A DNA stretch of 64,000 nucleotides from Adiantum capillus-veneris (GCA_014529385.2 CM043943.1:154911092-154975091); one strand, 5' to 3'. Positions 1 to 11,666 are shown, counted from the stretch's first letter. The notes: generated from the sequence alone by a model not told the origin. Translations and numbers: made by a program.

Positions 1-1029
1 TTAGGTACTACGACAATAGGTAGTGGCACTGCGCTAACCGTAGATGTCATCGGTACATTCTCTGTCAGGTCTATCCCTGGAGTGAGCACTGTGTTTTCCT
101 TAGTAGAGGGTTGAGCCAAGTTAGGGAAGCTAAAGTTGTCGCTCGGAGGCTCAGATTGCATAGAGACCCCAGGTGAAATGACGTAAGATGGGTCCATGGG
201 ACTCATTAGAGGAGTCTCCATTTGTGATAGAGTAGGCTGTTGAGCCTTGCTCGTATCCAGAAATCTCATGGGGCCAGTTGAGATTATATTTACCCCTCGG
301 TTTTGCCTTTCTGATTGAATAATGCCATGGATAACATTACATATCATTTTCTGTTGATCTTCGATGCTCGTGGCCCCTAGAGGTGGATCGTACAATCTCT
401 ATGCATCCTACATGGTAGGCGTGGCCAGAGTGTAGATCTGTCAACACCTCAGTGTGGAGGTCGTATGTCCAATGATCAATAATGAACAATCCTTCTAGAG
501 TCGACGTGTTAACGATTTCTTGTGAGGTAGAAGCAATGTTGCTCCCAGTGGTTTTACTTGTCACCGACGGTACTCTAGAGGGAACTTCTGAAGGAGGCAG
601 CTCAACAGGGCCTTCTTGGTAAGAAGTTGGCAGGATATCCACATGGACACTCTTTGGGGGTGTGGGGTCCACGTGCGATGTGAAAGGAGAGTCCACTTCC
701 CCACCCCCTTCGTGTGCTTCATTTGCATCAGGTTCCGAGCGAGTAGCTCTACCTAATGTTTCCATGAAACGGTTAAACATACTAGTACTAGGCTGTGGAG
801 CTTCGGGAGGTGCATGGCCTTCTCTCTCAGTGTTTTGGGTAGGGTATGCTTCCATGATTTCTGAGTCGGAGGAGGAATCACTAGCGGCTATTTTAGGGTC
901 TTGGGTGGTGCTACCTTGTGTCCCCGCTGAGGGTCTAGAGCCTATCGTGGATGGGTAATGGGTGTCCGTATGAACAGAGACACCCTCAATATGCTCGTGT
1001 TCTAGCACCCGCCCAGAGCATAAGTGCAT
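1..1029 (-). pseudogene. gag-like N-terminal region of a Ty3/gypsy element, frameshifted, runs off left edge
   Basis: Two open stretches on the minus strand follow each other in different frames: 1029 to 337 (230 codons, starting MHLCSGRVL) and 347 to the window edge (at least 115 codons, no stop). The start resembles that of the second gag in this window at 9288 (MNLRSGRVL), and both lie downstream of a plant-type primer-binding site and LTR on the same strand. The protein is Ser/Thr/Pro-rich with no zinc knuckle in view; a capsid-like domain would be expected further left, outside the window. The overlap and change of frame near 340 suggest one indel. Assignment to gag rests on position and the shared SGRVL start, not on a recognised domain. 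Confidence 0.5.
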
Positions 1030-1538
1030 GTGCTTTTGATACCCTAAGGTGTCAAAAAGCTGCTCTAGGAGGCCTTGTGACTAGTTTTTTGCGTGTTTTT
1101 TGTTTGTTTTTTTGCTAGATTTTTTAGAGCGTGTCGTGGAATTGACCGTGTGATAGCTTGAAACGAGCGTATCGCTAGGAGGGACGCGTTGTGCTTTACA
1201 GCCCACCGTTTGGTTCTATTTTGCTCCAAAAAAGCCGGAAATAGTCTTTTCCTAGCTGGGGAACTAGGCTCCAAATAGCAAGTCCTAGTGTGCAATGAAG
1301 GAGAGGAGAGTGTAGGACTTATCCCACATTCCCCACTCCCTCCTTGTGAGTCTAGCCTATATATATAGGAGTGAGACTACCCTATATCATGAGACAGAGC
1401 TTGGGCCTGGGATTGGGATTGGGATTGGGATTGGGTCAAATGATCCCGATCCCGATCCCGATCTCACTTTTATACAAACCAACCCGTCCGTTTTTATAAC
1501 CTCCCCCTCACTCACGTTTTTATTTTTCAAATTTTATA

Positions 1539-1569
<31 letters not shown>

Positions 1570-2033
1570 TTATATTTATTTATTTTATTGATATTATTTG
1601 GTATGCGTTTTGGTGCGCGTTGACCTCACCTAACTATTTACTGTCTCACCTACCTATTGACCTGCTAATCAGTGGTTCACCTAATTACTAACCTACTTAA
1701 TTAACTAACTGTGAGCCTAACTGTGCACAAACCAGAAAACACAGAAAATGCAGAAAATTGAAACTTGACAGAACTGTGCAGTGCAAACCAGAAAATGCAG
1801 AAAACGCAGAAACGCAAGAAATGCTAACTGTGTAAGCTGAAATCTGAGCTTAATAGAACTAGCAAAACAGAGCTTAACAGAACACAAAACACTTGAATGC
1901 AGCCAACAACATTGTGTCTTTCTCTACTGTTTTTGCATAACAACAATAATCAAACTTAAGCCGCGCCTTTCCTACATAAAAAATAGCTTCAATACAATTT
2001 ACAGGTCGCCATTGGAGCTTTACGCGCAGCAGC
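1030..2033 (-). other. Untranslated leader of the gag element at 1-1029, with simple repeats
   Basis: No convincing coding sequence. It holds (GGGATT)4 at 1409-1435 followed at once by (GATCCC)n at 1442-1463, an AT/TTTATA-rich run at about 1527-1582, and an A-rich stretch at 1730-1890 with short direct repeats of CAGAAAA/ACAGA type. The position between a gag start and a primer-binding site indicates a retroelement leader. Confidence 0.5.
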
Positions 2034-2051
2034 TCCCCGGCAGCGGTGCCA
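2034..2051 (-). other. Retrotransposon primer-binding site, tRNA-Asp-like (Tat/Athila type)
   Basis: Read on the minus strand this is TGGCACCGCTGCCGGGGA, close to the TGGCGCCGTTGCCGGGGA site known from plant Tat/Athila Ty3 elements. It lies 4 nt inside an LTR end (TGACA at 2056-2060), the expected spacing, and upstream of the gag at 1029. Confidence 0.75.
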
Positions 2052-2055
2052 AAAA

Positions 2056-2278
2056 TGTCACGGCTAGGGACTTGCTACGCGCCGTGTGCAAGCCACAAAG
2101 GCTCCTAGCACACAGTCATACAACAGACAAGCTTACAAGGAAGAATGGTGTGTCACTCACCTTCCTGCGTAGTTGCGAATGAAGGATTCCCGCGTCGCGA
2201 AGAAGAGGGAGACGCCGCTACGCCGCGCTCAACCGCCTCACCGCCGTCGTGCCGTCGCAACGCTCGATCACACACACA

Positions 2279-2311
<33 letters not shown>

Positions 2312-2578
2312 GTACACACACACACACACACACACACAAGGAGATGGTGAAGGAGAAGGTGGAGATGGAGCAAGAGCGGCTTCTATTGCACAATGAGAGA
2401 ATGAGTAAAAATTAGGTTTAGTGGCTTTTATATGAGCTCACCCCATTCACACTTGGGCGCCCATACTTAGCCAACTAACTCCTTGAATATTCCAGTTAGA
2501 GTGCGCCTGTCATCGGCGATCACCCGTACCCTGTTCCTATTGGTCCGACAAGCCCGGTACCTGACTCTAAACAATACA
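2056..2578 (-). repeat. 5' LTR of the minus-strand Ty3 element (gag 1-1029)
   Basis: On the minus strand it runs from TGTATTGT (2578) to TGACA (2056), directly followed by the primer-binding site. It contains a TATA-like ATATAAAAG at about 2425-2435 and, on the plus strand, a CT then CA microsatellite at about 2270-2338. The 5' boundary is a guess based on a TG start; the 3' boundary is firm because of the PBS. Confidence 0.6.
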
Positions 2579-2623
2579 ACGTTTATAGATCATAGGGTGT
2601 CCGTGTGCCGTGAGGGTTAACAT

Positions 2624-3674
2624 CCCTACATGAGGGGGGATGAGAGAGAACACCCACACACTCACACAAGGCGTTGGTACAAAGAAACCAAAGGGGACAC
2701 TTGTCAAGTTCCTCCTCATGTTACCCTCATGGTGTGCCTGAAGCCTAAGTTGGACACCCAAGGGGTCCAATGATAATTTAGGATATTTAATTAATTAATT
2801 TTGCATTTATGAAGTCCTCTCTCTCAAAGGGGAAAGGGGAACACTTGTCCCAAGGCTACCCTTGTTGCTTGGTATGGCTCCTGCTTATGATTGGCTAGGC
2901 CTGGAGGGGTCCAATGAGCTTCAAGCATGAGCTACAAGGGGGCGTCGACCCAAGCAAGCTAGGGGGTTGCTTAGGGGCTATACTCACCCACACACACTCA
3001 CAAACACTCTCATTGTGTGCTATGCAAAGTGCAAGAGCTCCCTCTCCTTCTCCAAGCAAGTAGAGGTTGAGAGCATACACAAACACTCTTGGCTATGGAG
3101 TGCAACCAAGATCCATGCTTCAATGCTTAAGCTTGCCATCTTCTCCTTCTTCATTACTATCCTATTATTTATGCTAGCAAGAATAGTTATGATAAGTGAG
3201 GAACTAATTCTTTCTCCTATGAAGTGTTTCTGTTTCCTCTTCCCTACCCTCATTCCCTACTAGCTTTCTCCACCTTCGAAGGTGTTTGAGGTCTTGGGAC
3301 TGAGGCTTGGGATAGTTAAAGGTTTCTTCAAAGTTTATGTTATGCTTGTGATGCATGAAGCTTTCCACCTTCATTGCATCACCTAGGTCACAAGGAACAC
3401 AAAGATTGTATTGTAACAAGTCTCTCTTGATGGGAGAAATCATAATAGAAATGCCTATTGGAGGGGGGACGAGCTCCATATAAATCCGGACCTCAACTGT
3501 TGTCATGTTCGCTAAATTCTCTTTCTTGCAAAAGCATTGTTTATGTCAAGTTAACTAATTGCTATGCCTATGTTGTTATCTTCAATTATGTTCACCTGCT
3601 ATGCTCACAAAGTAATTTCTCAAAAGTACTCTCATTTTCGCTACTCTCAAGTTAAATAGGCCAATTCCATTATA
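2624..3674 (+). repeat. LTR-like repeat, copy 1 of an inverted pair (partner 14450-15519)
   Basis: About 1.05 kb that matches 14450-15519 in inverted orientation along nearly its whole length, with small indels. In the sense given here it starts near CCCTACATGAGGGG and ends CCAATTCCATTATA. The partner is followed by a PBS-like site and a gag start; this copy is not, so it is a solo or 3' LTR. It carries CACACTCACA runs near 2990-3015. The strand opposite to the LTR sense holds a 100-codon open frame (3506-3204) that is also open in the other copy. Confidence 0.6.
3204..3506 (-). CDS. Hypothetical 100-aa antisense ORF inside the LTR, conserved in both LTR copies
   Basis: Starts MTTVEVRIYMELVPPPIG and ends HRRKN. 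The same 100-codon frame is open in the second copy of this repeat (14626-14928), with roughly ten substitutions and no indel. No family is recognised; it is hydrophilic and rich in basic residues near the end. Conservation could simply reflect recent divergence of two LTRs. No Kozak or splice evidence can be claimed. Listed because the open frame survives in both copies. Confidence 0.2.
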   Translation of the reverse strand: MTTVEVRIYMELVPPPIGISIMISPIKRDLLQYNLCVPCDLGDAMKVESFMHHKHNINFEETFNYPKPQSQDLKHLRRWRKLVGNEGREEETETLHRRKN

Positions 3675-4126
3675 GCAGTTGTCAAGGCTCGTCACAAGCA
3701 TGACAAAAATTTGTAAATGTTCCACTCACAATTGTCACTTTTCCACGAAAAGATAGATTTAATTTTAATGCTTTCATAAAAATATAAAATTTAATAAACA
3801 TTTAAAAAAAAAACAATTGGATGAAATGAATCTCTATTAAGTCCTTAAATGAAAAGACACTTTACAAATCAAAATGTTAAACAAGTGAAAGGGTCATGAT
3901 GGCTTTCTAGAACAATAAGAAAATGATAAAATCATTAGGTTGAGTTTAGCTAGAATTTTATAAGGTAAAGCATTGTTCAGAAATATCTCTTTTATTAAGG
4001 GACCGAGTTTCCTCCTTGCAAAGAAGCAAACCGGAAATAATAGTCAAATTTTTGAATTTGCAAGATTTTTGAACTAAGTTCTCACATATTTCACCATTTT
4101 TTCTTCCCTTTACCATGGTTTGCTCA

Positions 4127-4178
<52 letters not shown>

Positions 4179-4280
4179 AATAAATGTATGTATATATGTA
4201 TGTATATGTATAGAATTTACTAGAATTATGCAAGGTGAAGCTTCACTTAAGCATTCTAAAAGAATAGAATGCAAGTGAAG
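3675..4280. other. AT-rich stretch with (GT)n, no gene seen
   Basis: AT-rich DNA without a convincing coding frame. It holds a (GT)n microsatellite at about 4132-4174 followed by a TATG/TATA run to about 4212. It may be the decayed 3' end of the pol fragment to its right. Confidence 0.5.
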
Positions 4281-5058
4281 TCAAGCCCTGTAAGGATAAG
4301 GATGTGAAATGAAAGAAAAGTGACCTCCAACTAATCCGACATGTGCTTGTTCTATAATCACAATATACTCGTTTTCATTTGCACAAAGACGCAAATGTTG
4401 ATCTTTGCCTCTCCGATACAATTGGTCCCCAATAAGAGCATAGTCTCTTACTTCAGTTTCAATTGCTCTTTGAAGGCGTTTACTCATATCCTTAGGAAAT
4501 GTTCGGCTCGATAAGTAAGTAATCAGATAGTTACTCCACTTAGGAACATGTGACATTTGAAATAATGTTACATGAGATATGGGTGTTTGTTTTTGACATT
4601 GAGGGCAATCTTCTACAAAAGATCGAACATCTCTCCTCATAGTCGGCTAAAATACTCCAAGTCTCAAGATTCGTTGCACAGTTTGGTCTTCCGCAAAATG
4701 AATCCTACTATGGTAACATGTGCTTGACTTAGGTACTGTTCTTTTTCTTCAGAATTAATGCATAAAAGCAATATCCCGTCCCGATTTCTTTTGTATAGCC
4801 TACCAGCTAGTAATTGATACATAGCCGATTGCTCGATTAATCCAATTGTGATAGGAAGTGGTATTTGTGAATCCACTTTAGCTATTGTCATCAATGACAC
4901 CATGTTTTCCGACCATCGAGGTATCATTTCCACGGAGAACAAATAGGCATATGGTAGATCATCGTCTACCCCTTAAGGTGGTTCTCCTGAAACAATCCTT
5001 GACAAATGATCTGCTCGTTGATATGTAGTGCCTTTTTTTACAACCACAGTAAAATCAA
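4281..5058 (-). pseudogene. Ty3/gypsy pol fragment: RNase H end, spacer and integrase zinc-binding region
   Basis: Reading leftwards from 5058 the minus strand encodes VDFTVVVKKGTTYQRADHLSR, the usual end of a Ty3 RNase H (xxADxLSR), then a spacer, then AHVTIVGF and, after a frameshift near 4660, RRDVRSFVEDCPQCQK, the second half of the integrase HHCC zinc-binding domain (CxxC visible). At least two frameshifts or stops occur (near 4960 and 4640-4670). A second related segment (LIGDQLYRRGKDQHLRLC, AHVGLVGGHFS) follows at 4450-4300, so the LYRR...AHVG block is present twice; this suggests a partial tandem duplication or fusion of two copies. Dead element. Confidence 0.75.
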
Positions 5059-5099
5059 CTTGGCGGGTCCGCTGGGGTAAGTTCCCACAGGCGCCGCGC

Positions 5100-6393
5100 G
5101 CCTTTCACTTTTTCTTGCCCGTCGCCCGGAGTCCGACCGCCTGCTGCTCACTGCGCCGAGTCTGACCGACTGCTACTCGCGCGTTGCCTGGCCTGACTGC
5201 CCAAAAGCAACGCACCCTGGCTGCCAGCTATCCGAACTGTAAACCCCTTTCCCACGCGGCCTCATTGGCTTTAACCTCACCTCGGCCCCTTAACAAGCTT
5301 GTCTTCCCACAAAGCTTTTCAAATGCCACTAGTGTCTTAAAATCTCATTCCCACGGACTGACTACCAGCAACATCGAGCACTCCAAGAGGCCCAAAGCCC
5401 CCCTACCCACGCTGACTCAAGAGCTCCAAGGCAAATAAAACAAATCTTTCAAAGCCTTCCAAAAGTAATTCAAAGGCGGATCTCATCGAGCATCCAAGGG
5501 CTGCCAAAGGGGCCATTCTCACCGACCGTGGCATTACCAAGCTTCAAGGAGTTCTTTCGAGCACCCAAAGCAAAAGCAACGAATCATTTCCCCTATCTAT
5601 GAAGAGGGGCTTCACTGATAGTGAAGAGGAGCTTCACATTGAAGGGAAAATCCAAAGTACACATTAATCTTGCAGCGAAGCACAACAATTTCTTGCAATG
5701 TATATGTAATTATATTTGTCTACATGGATGACATTATGTGCTTTTGTAATGGGATAGACAATGGCATTGGAGAGTGTCCAAATTGCTAAAATCTCTCCAT
5801 GTGCGAAGACTTTGTGACAAATTGTATGAGAAACACCGCATGCTTGGGCTCTCGGAGTATGACCAAGATGGAAGAGAGCATTAATTTTTGCATAAACCGT
5901 TTCATAGGATATTTTAGCATATTGTTGCATGTCATTATGACGCATGGAATAAAGCCTGATTGTACCACAAAAAGGGGGACAAAAGTACTCATTCGAGGGG
6001 AGGATACAAAGTCAAACCATGAAGCAGTTGAAAGCAACAGTAGAAGCAACAAAGGCAAGAGAAATGACAGAGGATCTGCTCACATAGTAGAAGACAAAAA
6101 GGAAGAAGACGAGAGCAGCGTTGTCTTTTATGAAGACCCATTTTGAAGATGCAGACTCTCTACTTGTAGGGGAGGACTTTTTCTTGTGTGGATACCAGCT
6201 TATCATCCTGTGTGGACATCACCATCCTTTGTGGATCTTTCTTGTGTGGATTTTACCATCCTGTGCGGATATCACCATCCTTTGTGGACTTCATTTTCCT
6301 GTGTGGATATCACCATCCTATGTGGATTTTGTTAGCCTGTGTGGATCATGCATCTTCAGTATCTTGTCTTAGTCCAAACCTCAAGGGGAGGAT
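5100..6393 (+). pseudogene. Copia-like element internal remnant, 5' truncated
   Basis: This stretch precedes a copia-like LTR (6394) on the same strand and shares segments with the internal region of the element at 33353-36596, for example the GAAGAGGAGCTTCAC block at about 5620-5635 and 34915-34930. At about 5707-5745 the plus strand reads VIIFVYMDDIM, like the YxDD catalytic box of Ty1/copia reverse transcriptase, soon followed by stops. A Lys/Glu-rich frame continues to 6146. A polypurine tract (AAGGGGAGGAT) sits at 6383-6393 immediately before the LTR. The left border is approximate; the element seems to have inserted beside the gypsy fragment at 5058. Confidence 0.5.
6196..6350 (+). repeat. 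Imperfect minisatellite, unit about 25-30 bp (CCTGTGTGGATATCACCATC)
   Basis: About six imperfect copies of CATCCTGTGTGGATATCACC in tandem, just upstream of the polypurine tract of the copia-like remnant. Confidence 0.7.
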
Positions 6394-6982
6394 TGTAAAG
6401 TGTGAGCTTTGTCCTAAGGTGTGAGTCAAGGAGAGGAGAGTGGATTTATCCCACATACTGTGGAGCAAGGCTGTAGAGCTACTTAAAGCTCATTTCTTGA
6501 ATCAATAAACAACAACTCATTTTGCACTACATGCTTGTCTATGGTGAGCTTGTGCTAAGCTAATTCAATACTCAAGATTGTGTTTATGAGCCCAAGCTAA
6601 TCCTATCTTGGAACCTAATTCACTTGAGTGATAACCTTGCTTAAACACACTTGCACCATGTTTCTCTTTCATCCACCATAGCTAGAGTGGATTTATCCCA
6701 CATACTGTGGAGCAAGGCTGTAGAGCTACTTAAAGCTCATTTCTTGAATCAATAAACAACAACTCATTTTGCACTACATGCTTGTCTATGGTGAGCTTGT
6801 GCTAAGTTAAGTCAATACTCAAGATTGTGTTTATGAGTCCAAGCTAATCCTATCTTGGAACCTAATTCACTTGAGTGATAACCTTGCTTACACAAACTCA
6901 CACACTTGCTTACACACACTCACACACTTGCACCATGTTTCTCTTTCATCCACCATAGCTAGCACGATCCAATTCCTAACAT
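6394..6982 (+). repeat. 3' LTR of copia-like family with internal tandem duplication
   Basis: Starts TGTAAAGTGTGAG directly after a polypurine tract and ends near CACGATCC...CTAACA. It is the same family as LTRs 33353-33695 and 36204-36596. A block of about 247 bp (from GTGGATTTATCCCACAT near 6440) is repeated from about 6687, so the LTR is longer than its relatives (about 589 against 343-393 bp). Confidence 0.75.
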
Positions 6983-7184
6983 GGAGAAGGATAGTTTTTC
7001 CATTTGTTTTCCATGTTTTGGCCTGCTTTAAGTCCTGCTTGGTAGGATTCCAAGACGACATTAATAGGCTCAAAAATTTTATGAATCAGAATGGATCCTC
7101 CAGATTTCATGGTTGTTTCCTTGAATTCACTTCCAGTTTCTTTCAACCTTTCTTGGAATAGCTTCTTTGCTTTCTCCTCGATTT

Positions 7185-9288
7185 CTACCCGTTGTTTTTT
7201 TTTTTCCTCATCTCATATCTTTTGCTTCTGTTCCTTTTGATTCTTTGAGAGGAAACTTTCGTATTTTCCGAATCATCATCAGAGTTGTGTTTCTTTTTCT
7301 TGGTATGGGCTCTAGTGATTACCTTGAGTGGGACAATCGGTTCACTCTCTGATGAGCTACTAGGTATCACTTGGACTACGGTTTTACCCTTGTTCAAAGG
7401 ATTTTTAGGACAATCTTCCGGAAAGTGTCCTCCCTTTTTGCAACATTGTATGCAATAGGCTTCAACTAGTTTGAGGTTTTTGTCAGGTTCTGGACATTCA
7501 TTTTTCCAATGATCATCAGCACCGCAGTTTTCGGTTCTTGGCTTCATCATGGGTCTTACCATGGGAGGTCTGACACCTTGATTAGCTAATTGGTCTAATT
7601 GGTTGTCCCTGTGGAGGTATTCCTTGTCCTGGTCCCCTCATAGGTGCTCTTTGCATGCTGTTCATCATGTCGTTCATCCTTTTTAGTATATCTTCTATGG
7701 CTAAGAGTGGTGCTGCAGCAGCCGTTCCCACTTGTGCTGCTTTTAGTGGATGTTGTTTTCTCGCTTTGGTTATCCTTAGGGACATCTTCTTCCTTGAAAA
7801 TTTTGCAATTGTCTCCTAAGTCAATAGCATCTGACACACACGCTTCTAGGGTTGTATGCTTTTTACTATAGAGTATAGCATGAAGTTCTTTGTTTAGCAG
7901 TCCCTCCAAAAACAAAGATACAAGTCGTTCTTCTGCAGGTATCTCCAGCTCTGGGCATCTGGCAATGTATTGTTTCATTCGAGTTGCACAATCCCTAATA
8001 GACTCACCATGTTTCTGTTTAAAGTTGTAGATTTGAGCAACCGTATTATGTTTGATCCCCGTTTTGGAACAAGCAACTACAAATCCTTGAGCTAATGTGT
8101 TCAAGTCCATGATTGACCTTGGTGGAATGTTTTGGAACCATGTCATGCTTTTCCTTCTAATGTCATTCCAAACCCTTCGAATTGAGTATGGAAATCGGAT
8201 ATACGCTCTGCTCTTAGCACTTGCTTAAAGCTTGTTAAGTGGTCGTATGGTTCCCGTGATCCACTGTATTTTCTGACCCATTTCTAAAAATCAGCTGGTT
8301 TGACGCGTCTGTTTGGTTCAACTCCAAGTCTTCTGGCAGTTGGTCCTGTTCCGAGTCCTTCAAACCAGTATGTTGGAAATAGTGACTCATGTAGCCCTGG
8401 ACTGGCCTTACTGTCACCCGGTTTTCTACGTGATGAGGTGGTTTTTGGTTTCTTCACATTACTCTCAGATGATCTGTCACGGTGTTCATCTCTTGGAATT
8501 GTTTCTGGTCTTTGTCCCAATATCCAATCCCGTATGGAATACCCTTGGTATTTGGTTTGTTCTACCTCCTCAGGGGTCATCATAACAAAGTTGTTATTAT
8601 AGCAATCCCTAAACAGGTAAGTTGGTAGGTCTACTGATAACTTATCTTTGATCTTGAAGATGTAGATGATCTTCATGGCCGTTAGTTGTCCTGGTTCGGC
8701 ATGCAAAGTCCATAAAAGATATTTTATGTTTCTATCTTCCCAACAATAGACTCCGATCCTAGGATTATCTGTACTAAACCATTTCAAAGGTTTCAAATGT
8801 ACTTAATCGTATCCCTCGAATTCTAAAGTTGGTGGTCCTTCTTTTGCTCTTATATCTGGGATTATGGTGTTTACTTCTAAACCCCATTTGTCTACCACAT
8901 CAGGGTTTTCAACTTGTACATACTGAGTTCCGTTTCTGTCCATGTACATTTTTCCTTGTTTGTTTGCCCTGATCTCTTCTTCAAACTCAATACCATGGTC
9001 ATCAATGCGAATAGCATACTCCTCGTTAGGGTCCAAGTAAACCTGGGCTCCATGACGGTTAGTCTTGTAAAAAGAGAGTATATGCTTATAGCGCATTTTC
9101 GTTCCGATTTTCGAGTGAGTCGAGTAAGAAGACATTTCGGATGTTGAGTCTGAAAAAGTGTCTGAGACTTCTTCAAGAATTGTGTGCAAGAAATTGCCTT
9201 GATTCACGCTTTCTTCGGTGGATACTCTACTAGAGGTTTCTCCGAGTATGCCCTGATTTCCTAGTACACGACCAGATCTAAGGTTCAT
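7185..9288 (-). pseudogene. Ty3/gypsy gag polyprotein, several frameshifts
   Basis: Reading leftwards from 9288 the minus strand gives: MNLRSGRVLGN... (9288-8803); a region with WFSTDNPRIGVYCWED and IFKIKDKLSVDLPTY (8796-8284); a capsid/Retrotrans_gag-like domain (8146-7595: MTWFQNIPPRSI, QKHGESIRDCATRMKQYI, ERLVSLFLEGL); a Gln/Met/Pro-rich linker (about 7785-7582); and two cysteine knuckles (CGADDHWKNEC and YCIQCCKKGGHFPEDC) near 7440-7525. The order is that of a complete Ty3 gag, but the frame changes or is stopped at about 8800, 8284, 8150 and 7590, so no intact polyprotein is made. It is followed by a Lys-rich tail. No protease or pol follows to the left. Confidence 0.8.
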
Positions 9289-11644
9289 ATAGACTTATGA
9301 AGCCCTAGATAGAGTACTCACCTTTGGATCGACTTGTCGTCAATTTCCACTTGATTCGATTGCAACTTTCTTTCAAGCCACTGATTCCTCATCTGCAACT
9401 TGATTCCTGTACAAATTTGATCAAGTTAGCTATTCTTCTATAAAGACAATAGAGTTTTTGCTAACTCTCGTGATTGGTCTCTGTGTATCACTTCAAATCG
9501 AGCTATGGGGTCAAAATTTGACTTTCAGAGTCGACTTAGCAAAAAATCAAAGGTTTGATCTGCAACCCGAAAACTGAGTGTACATGTACCGATTTTGATC
9601 CGATTGAACCCAAAATTGCTTGGTGGCTTTATATTATGTTGGTCTAACACTATAAGTTCAAAAGTCAAAATTGATGTCTCTGGGTAGCAATAGTAAATAA
9701 TCGTGATTATTTACTTTTGTCAGTTTTTTGCACTTTTTGGATTGGTTTGGCAAGTGTACAACTTGTTAAAGTCCCTGGACAAGTTTCAACAAGTTTGGAC
9801 AAAATCTGATCAAGTTTATCAACTATTTTGTTTCGGCAGACTCTGATTTTGAGAATCTGGCTTAAGTCTCACTTTTGGGATCCAAATTTCACCATAATTG
9901 ATTTGTGAGGTTTACTTGATGTGCTTGACCTTGTGGTATACTCAATTATGCAAATTTCTCAAGTTTTGAAGCAGATGTAAATAATCGCGATTATTTACTT
10001 CAGCTATATTTTTGCAACTTTTTGCCCCAACTTTGACACAGATCTGTTAAGCACCTCTAGTTAAGTTCACTAGCCAAGTTTCATCAAGTTTGGACAATTT
10101 TTGGTTAAATGTCATCAATTATCTGTCCGCAAAAACTAACTTTGCAAATTTGGTCACAATTTTCAATCCAGTGATCCAAATCTTACCAAATTTGGTTTGT
10201 GGGCTTATTACAACATGTTTAAACTAGTAATATGCTGACTTGGTCAAAAAAGTTGAAAAATGGGGTAGATGTAAATAATCATGATTATTTACAACTTACA
10301 AGTTTTTGCAAATTTTTGGTCAACTGAGCATGTACACAAGTTTATCACATCAATATAAGCCTATGAATCAATTTGCAACAAGTTTGGATAAATTTTCCCC
10401 AGTTTACACTCAAAATTCAAAGAGTCAGTACAAACTTTGGTTTTCACCCAGTTTTTTGTCAGTTTGGTGATCCAAATCTCTTGGGCCTTTACAAAAGTTG
10501 TTTGTATACATGTAATGAGTCAATGGTATGAACCTTGGTCAATTTGGAGCAGAAAGTTAATAATCGCGCGAGATTATTAACTTCAGGCTTGAAATGAACA
10601 CTTTTTTGCAATTTTTTCAAAGAGAGTCTTTATATGAGCTATTTTAAGCCTATGAATCAAGTCAAAACTTAATTTGGCCTAAAATGTCAAGAAAGAGTAG
10701 AGTTTTGGCCAACTCTTGAAATTTTTATCTCGAAGTGTCTTTGAGCTTACCAACTGGTTCAGACAACTCTTAAGCTTACTCTCTAGTTGGATTGAGTGGT
10801 TTCGAGTCTTTTCGAGCTATTTCTAGCCGTAGACCTGAAATTCTGCAACTTCCTAAAATCCACCTTGGATCCTACTTACCCTACTCCTAGATTCTCATGC
10901 AATGGGGTTGTGGATAGTGTTCACAAACACTGGTTTTCTTGTCTTTTATGTTCTTTTGAGCACTGATCTTAAGACTTGTTTCGTCTAACAATCATTCTCA
11001 AATTCCTAATCTATTTCTACTTTCCTACAATCCTAAAGGCACTCAGCAAGTACGATTACTTCCTAGCCACCTATACACAGCAAAAGACGACAATCTTAAG
11101 ATATGCGGTTTCTAAACGAAAGTTTTGGACTCTAGGCGAACCTAGAGGAAGTTAAAAAATAACTTCACTAGACACATGTCTAACCTCACTATCCTATCCT
11201 ATTGAAGTATTAGCGAGAACCATGATTAAATTGTCAATTCATGGGACAAAGCTGACTCAACTAGTGCATAGAGGCTACAAGAGGGTGTCAATCTCTCAGA
11301 AAACAACTAGCAACTCGCATCTAACTCAAGCTACACTCAAGTGACTGAAATCACCAAAAGCCAATCACTCATCGGCAAATAAATCACATCCGTTACAGTA
11401 TCAGATGACATCCAAACGTAACTAAACTTCTAGGACAAGATTATAAGACCTAAGCATACATGCTTATGGTCTCAAACCCCACTTTAGGTCAAGTTTCAAA
11501 ATCACGATTATTAACAACAATGGATTTTTGACCTAGTCGTTTTCAACTCAGAATGCATCTAAATGCTTAGCAATGATGCCCCAATACCCTGCCTATGCTT
11601 AGTTTTTGATTTGAAAGTGTAAATTCCTAGTTATGATGAAATTA
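9289..11644 (-). other. Long leader of the gag element, built partly from about 285-bp diverged repeats
   Basis: About 2.35 kb, AT-rich and non-coding, between the primer-binding site (11645-11665) and the gag start (9288) on the minus strand. From about 9560 to 10600 it consists of diverged units of about 285 bp, each with phrases like CAAGTTTGGACAA, a 'GATCCAAAT' segment and a palindromic AAATAATCGCGATTATTT site. From 10600 to 11640 there is no clear structure except another half-palindrome near 11498-11515. Confidence 0.55.
9693..10581. repeat. Array of four regularly spaced AT-rich palindromes
   Basis: Palindromic sites at 9693-9714, 9977-9998, 10271-10292 and 10556-10581. The core is AAATAATCGCGATTATTT (perfect in the second copy; central GT or AT variants in the first and third; the fourth has an expanded CGCGCGA centre). 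Start-to-start spacing is 284, 294 and 285 bp. They sit in the same place of each diverged tandem unit. Confidence 0.8.
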
Positions 11645-11665
11645 GGCAGCGGGTCAGCGACGCCA
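11645..11665 (-). other. Putative primer-binding site of the minus-strand Ty3 element
   Basis: On the minus strand it begins TGGCGTCGCTGACCCGCTGC, similar in style to Tat/Athila sites, placed between an LTR-like stretch on its 5' side and the gag leader on its 3' side. The tRNA is not assigned. Confidence 0.45.
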
Positions 11666-11666
11666 A

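Noticed and set aside
1409-1435. Interstitial telomere repeat
   Set aside because: The unit is GGGATT, not the plant TTTAGGG, and there are only four copies.
9693-10581. CRISPR-like array
   Set aside because: Units are about 285 bp, diverged, in plant nuclear DNA; there are no short identical repeats with unique spacers and no cas genes.
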